DNA of 34,749 nucleotides, taken from Anaerotignum sp. (lineage in GTDB: Bacteria > Bacillota > Clostridia > Lachnospirales > Anaerotignaceae). The DNA lies in contig JAQUSU010000014.1 of assembly GCA_028710085.1 (NCBI GenBank), positions 1 through 34,749 of the forward strand, read 5' to 3'. Under the pieces are notes generated by a model. That model made no database searches and was not told the DNA's origin. It saw only the letters and a list, made by a program, of their open reading frames with translations. The first letter of the stretch is position 1. Each line of letters opens with the position of its first letter. The translations under genes were made by a program, and so were the position numbers. This document shows positions 34,371 to 34,749 of this stretch, in pieces.

Positions 34371-34605
34371 CCAGACTGTCGAAAAACCTTGGGCGTCGCC
34401 CAAACCTGCTTGCTTTTTGAAAAAAGCAAGAACAAAAACTTTTATTTAAACCGCATTTTTATGCGGTTTCTAAAGGGTCAAGGATGCAATGGCAAAGAAG
34501 TGCCATCTGTCCGTAGGACAGCTTTGCTGTGCAAAGTGCTGAACGAAACCCTTGTGGGTGTTTGAGGGCAAAGCTCTCAAGGTTTTGACTTTATCGACAC
34601 ACTGA
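34371..34605. mobile_element. Hairpin-rich MITE-like repeat, copy 2 (235 bp)
   Basis: Same ends as copy 1: left CAGACTGTCGAAAAACCTTGG, right CTCAAGGTTTTGACTTTATCGACACACTGA. The shared interior keeps TTGGGCG/CGCCCAA, CTTGCTTTTT/AAAAAGCAAG, AAACCGCAT/ATGCGGTTT and TTGAGGGC/GCTCTCAA hairpins, with compensating G-U changes. It carries an extra ~60 bp absent from copy 1, made of three abutting perfect hairpins at 34489-34536. No coding potential: the 91-aa ORF (34470-34745 minus) is in the wrong frame for the real edge gene. Confidence 0.7.
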
Positions 34606-34645
34606 AAGTAGGTACCTATTTGGGTACCTATTTGGGTACCTACTT
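34606..34645. terminator. Right copy of the second duplicated terminator hairpin
   Basis: AAGTAGGTACC ... GGTACCTACTT as on the left side, but with an extra internal GGTACCTATTTG unit (tandem duplication of 12 bp). Followed by CTTT. It would terminate transcription from the Rh gene after the repeat. Confidence 0.65.
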
Positions 34646-34656
34646 CTTTGACAACC

Positions 34657-34749
34657 CTAAATATTTTCTCCCTTTGCCTTTGATTCGCAGTAAATACAGC
34701 GATACACCCTGTTTTCACGGTCAGTGAGCTTAAAAATATGGTCAATTTC
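34657..34749 (-). CDS. C-terminus of an unidentified minus-strand protein (30 aa visible)
   Basis: A frame open at the right edge and ending in TAG at 34657-34659 reads EIDHIFKLTDRENRVYRCIYCESKAKG and two or three more residues. CIYC is a CxxC pair like half of a zinc ribbon. The ORF track shows only a different frame (34470-34745), which crosses the repeat element and has no credible protein character. Too little is visible to name the family. The gene converges on the Rh gene, with the second repeat and terminator hairpins between them. Confidence 0.6.
   Translation of the reverse strand, partial: EIDHIFKLTDRENRVYRCIYCESKAKGENI

Noticed and set aside
34470-34745. 91-aa minus-strand ORF across the second repeat element
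   Set aside because: It reads through the hairpin repeat, and a different frame gives a far more protein-like C-terminus with a CxxC pair.
1-34749. CRISPR array, tRNA or rRNA genes, phage or plasmid modules
   Set aside because: No regularly spaced direct repeats of CRISPR length, no recognisable tRNA cloverleaf or rRNA sequence, and no integrase, capsid or replication gene was seen by eye.

Overview
The window looks like a chromosomal segment of a low-to-mid GC Clostridia genome. A Lachnospirales or Anaerotignum-like relative is my guess from gene content, not from any search. Supporting signs are strong AGGAGG ribosome binding sites, sigma-A type promoters, the continuous S10-spc-alpha ribosomal super-operon with a KOW-protein gene between map and infA, zinc-type S14 and L36, and the ecfA-ecfA-ecfT-truA-rplM-rpsI tail.

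Layout. (1) 1-3100: 3' end of a metallophosphoesterase gene, a 176-bp hairpin-rich repeat inside a duplicated terminator, two minus-strand genes (a small acidic protein and a flavin reductase-like protein), then a NOL1/NOP2/Sun-type rRNA m5C methyltransferase. (2) 3100-8240: threonine synthase, then a transaldolase-transketolase pair (non-oxidative pentose phosphate pathway) ending in a strong terminator, then thpR. (3) 8240-10060: an ACT-domain protein and its usual partner, a UPF0210/PFL-family protein, closed by a strong terminator. (4) 10300-26810: one promoter (TTGCAA-17-TATACT), a structured leader, then rpsJ to rplQ in canonical order with secY, adk, map, a KOW protein, infA and rpoA, ended by a terminator. 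RNA-like inverted repeats sit at the few larger gaps (before rpsJ, rplC, adk, rpsM, rpoA and rplQ). (5) 26810-27820: a two-gene accessory insertion, a membrane-anchored 125-aa protein and a convergent 59-aa signal-peptide protein. The latter's promoter carries five TTACR repeats spaced exactly 11 bp. (6) 27826-32433: ECF transporter core (two ATPases plus EcfT, no S component), truA, a perfect-consensus promoter, an L13-type leader, rplM-rpsI and a terminator. (7) 32434-34749: an AT-rich gap, an Rh-type ammonium channel homologue, a second copy of the hairpin-rich repeat inside another duplicated terminator, and the 3' end of a minus-strand gene.

Most of the window is core translation, secretion and transcription machinery. 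The two most interesting signals are non-coding. First, two copies of a terminal-inverted-repeat element (510-685 and 34371-34605) each lie between convergent genes. Each is flanked by two copies of the local terminator hairpin, and the hairpin sequence differs between the two sites. This suggests a non-autonomous element that targets, and duplicates, bidirectional terminators. Second, the 11-bp periodic operator at 27630-27678 looks like a WalR/PhoP (OmpR-family) response-regulator site controlling a tiny exported protein next to the ribosomal operon.

Start codons were re-chosen against the ORF track wherever a ribosome binding site or family start indicated it. Three genes are absent or incomplete in the track and were read directly: rpmJ, the left-edge phosphoesterase and the right-edge partial gene.
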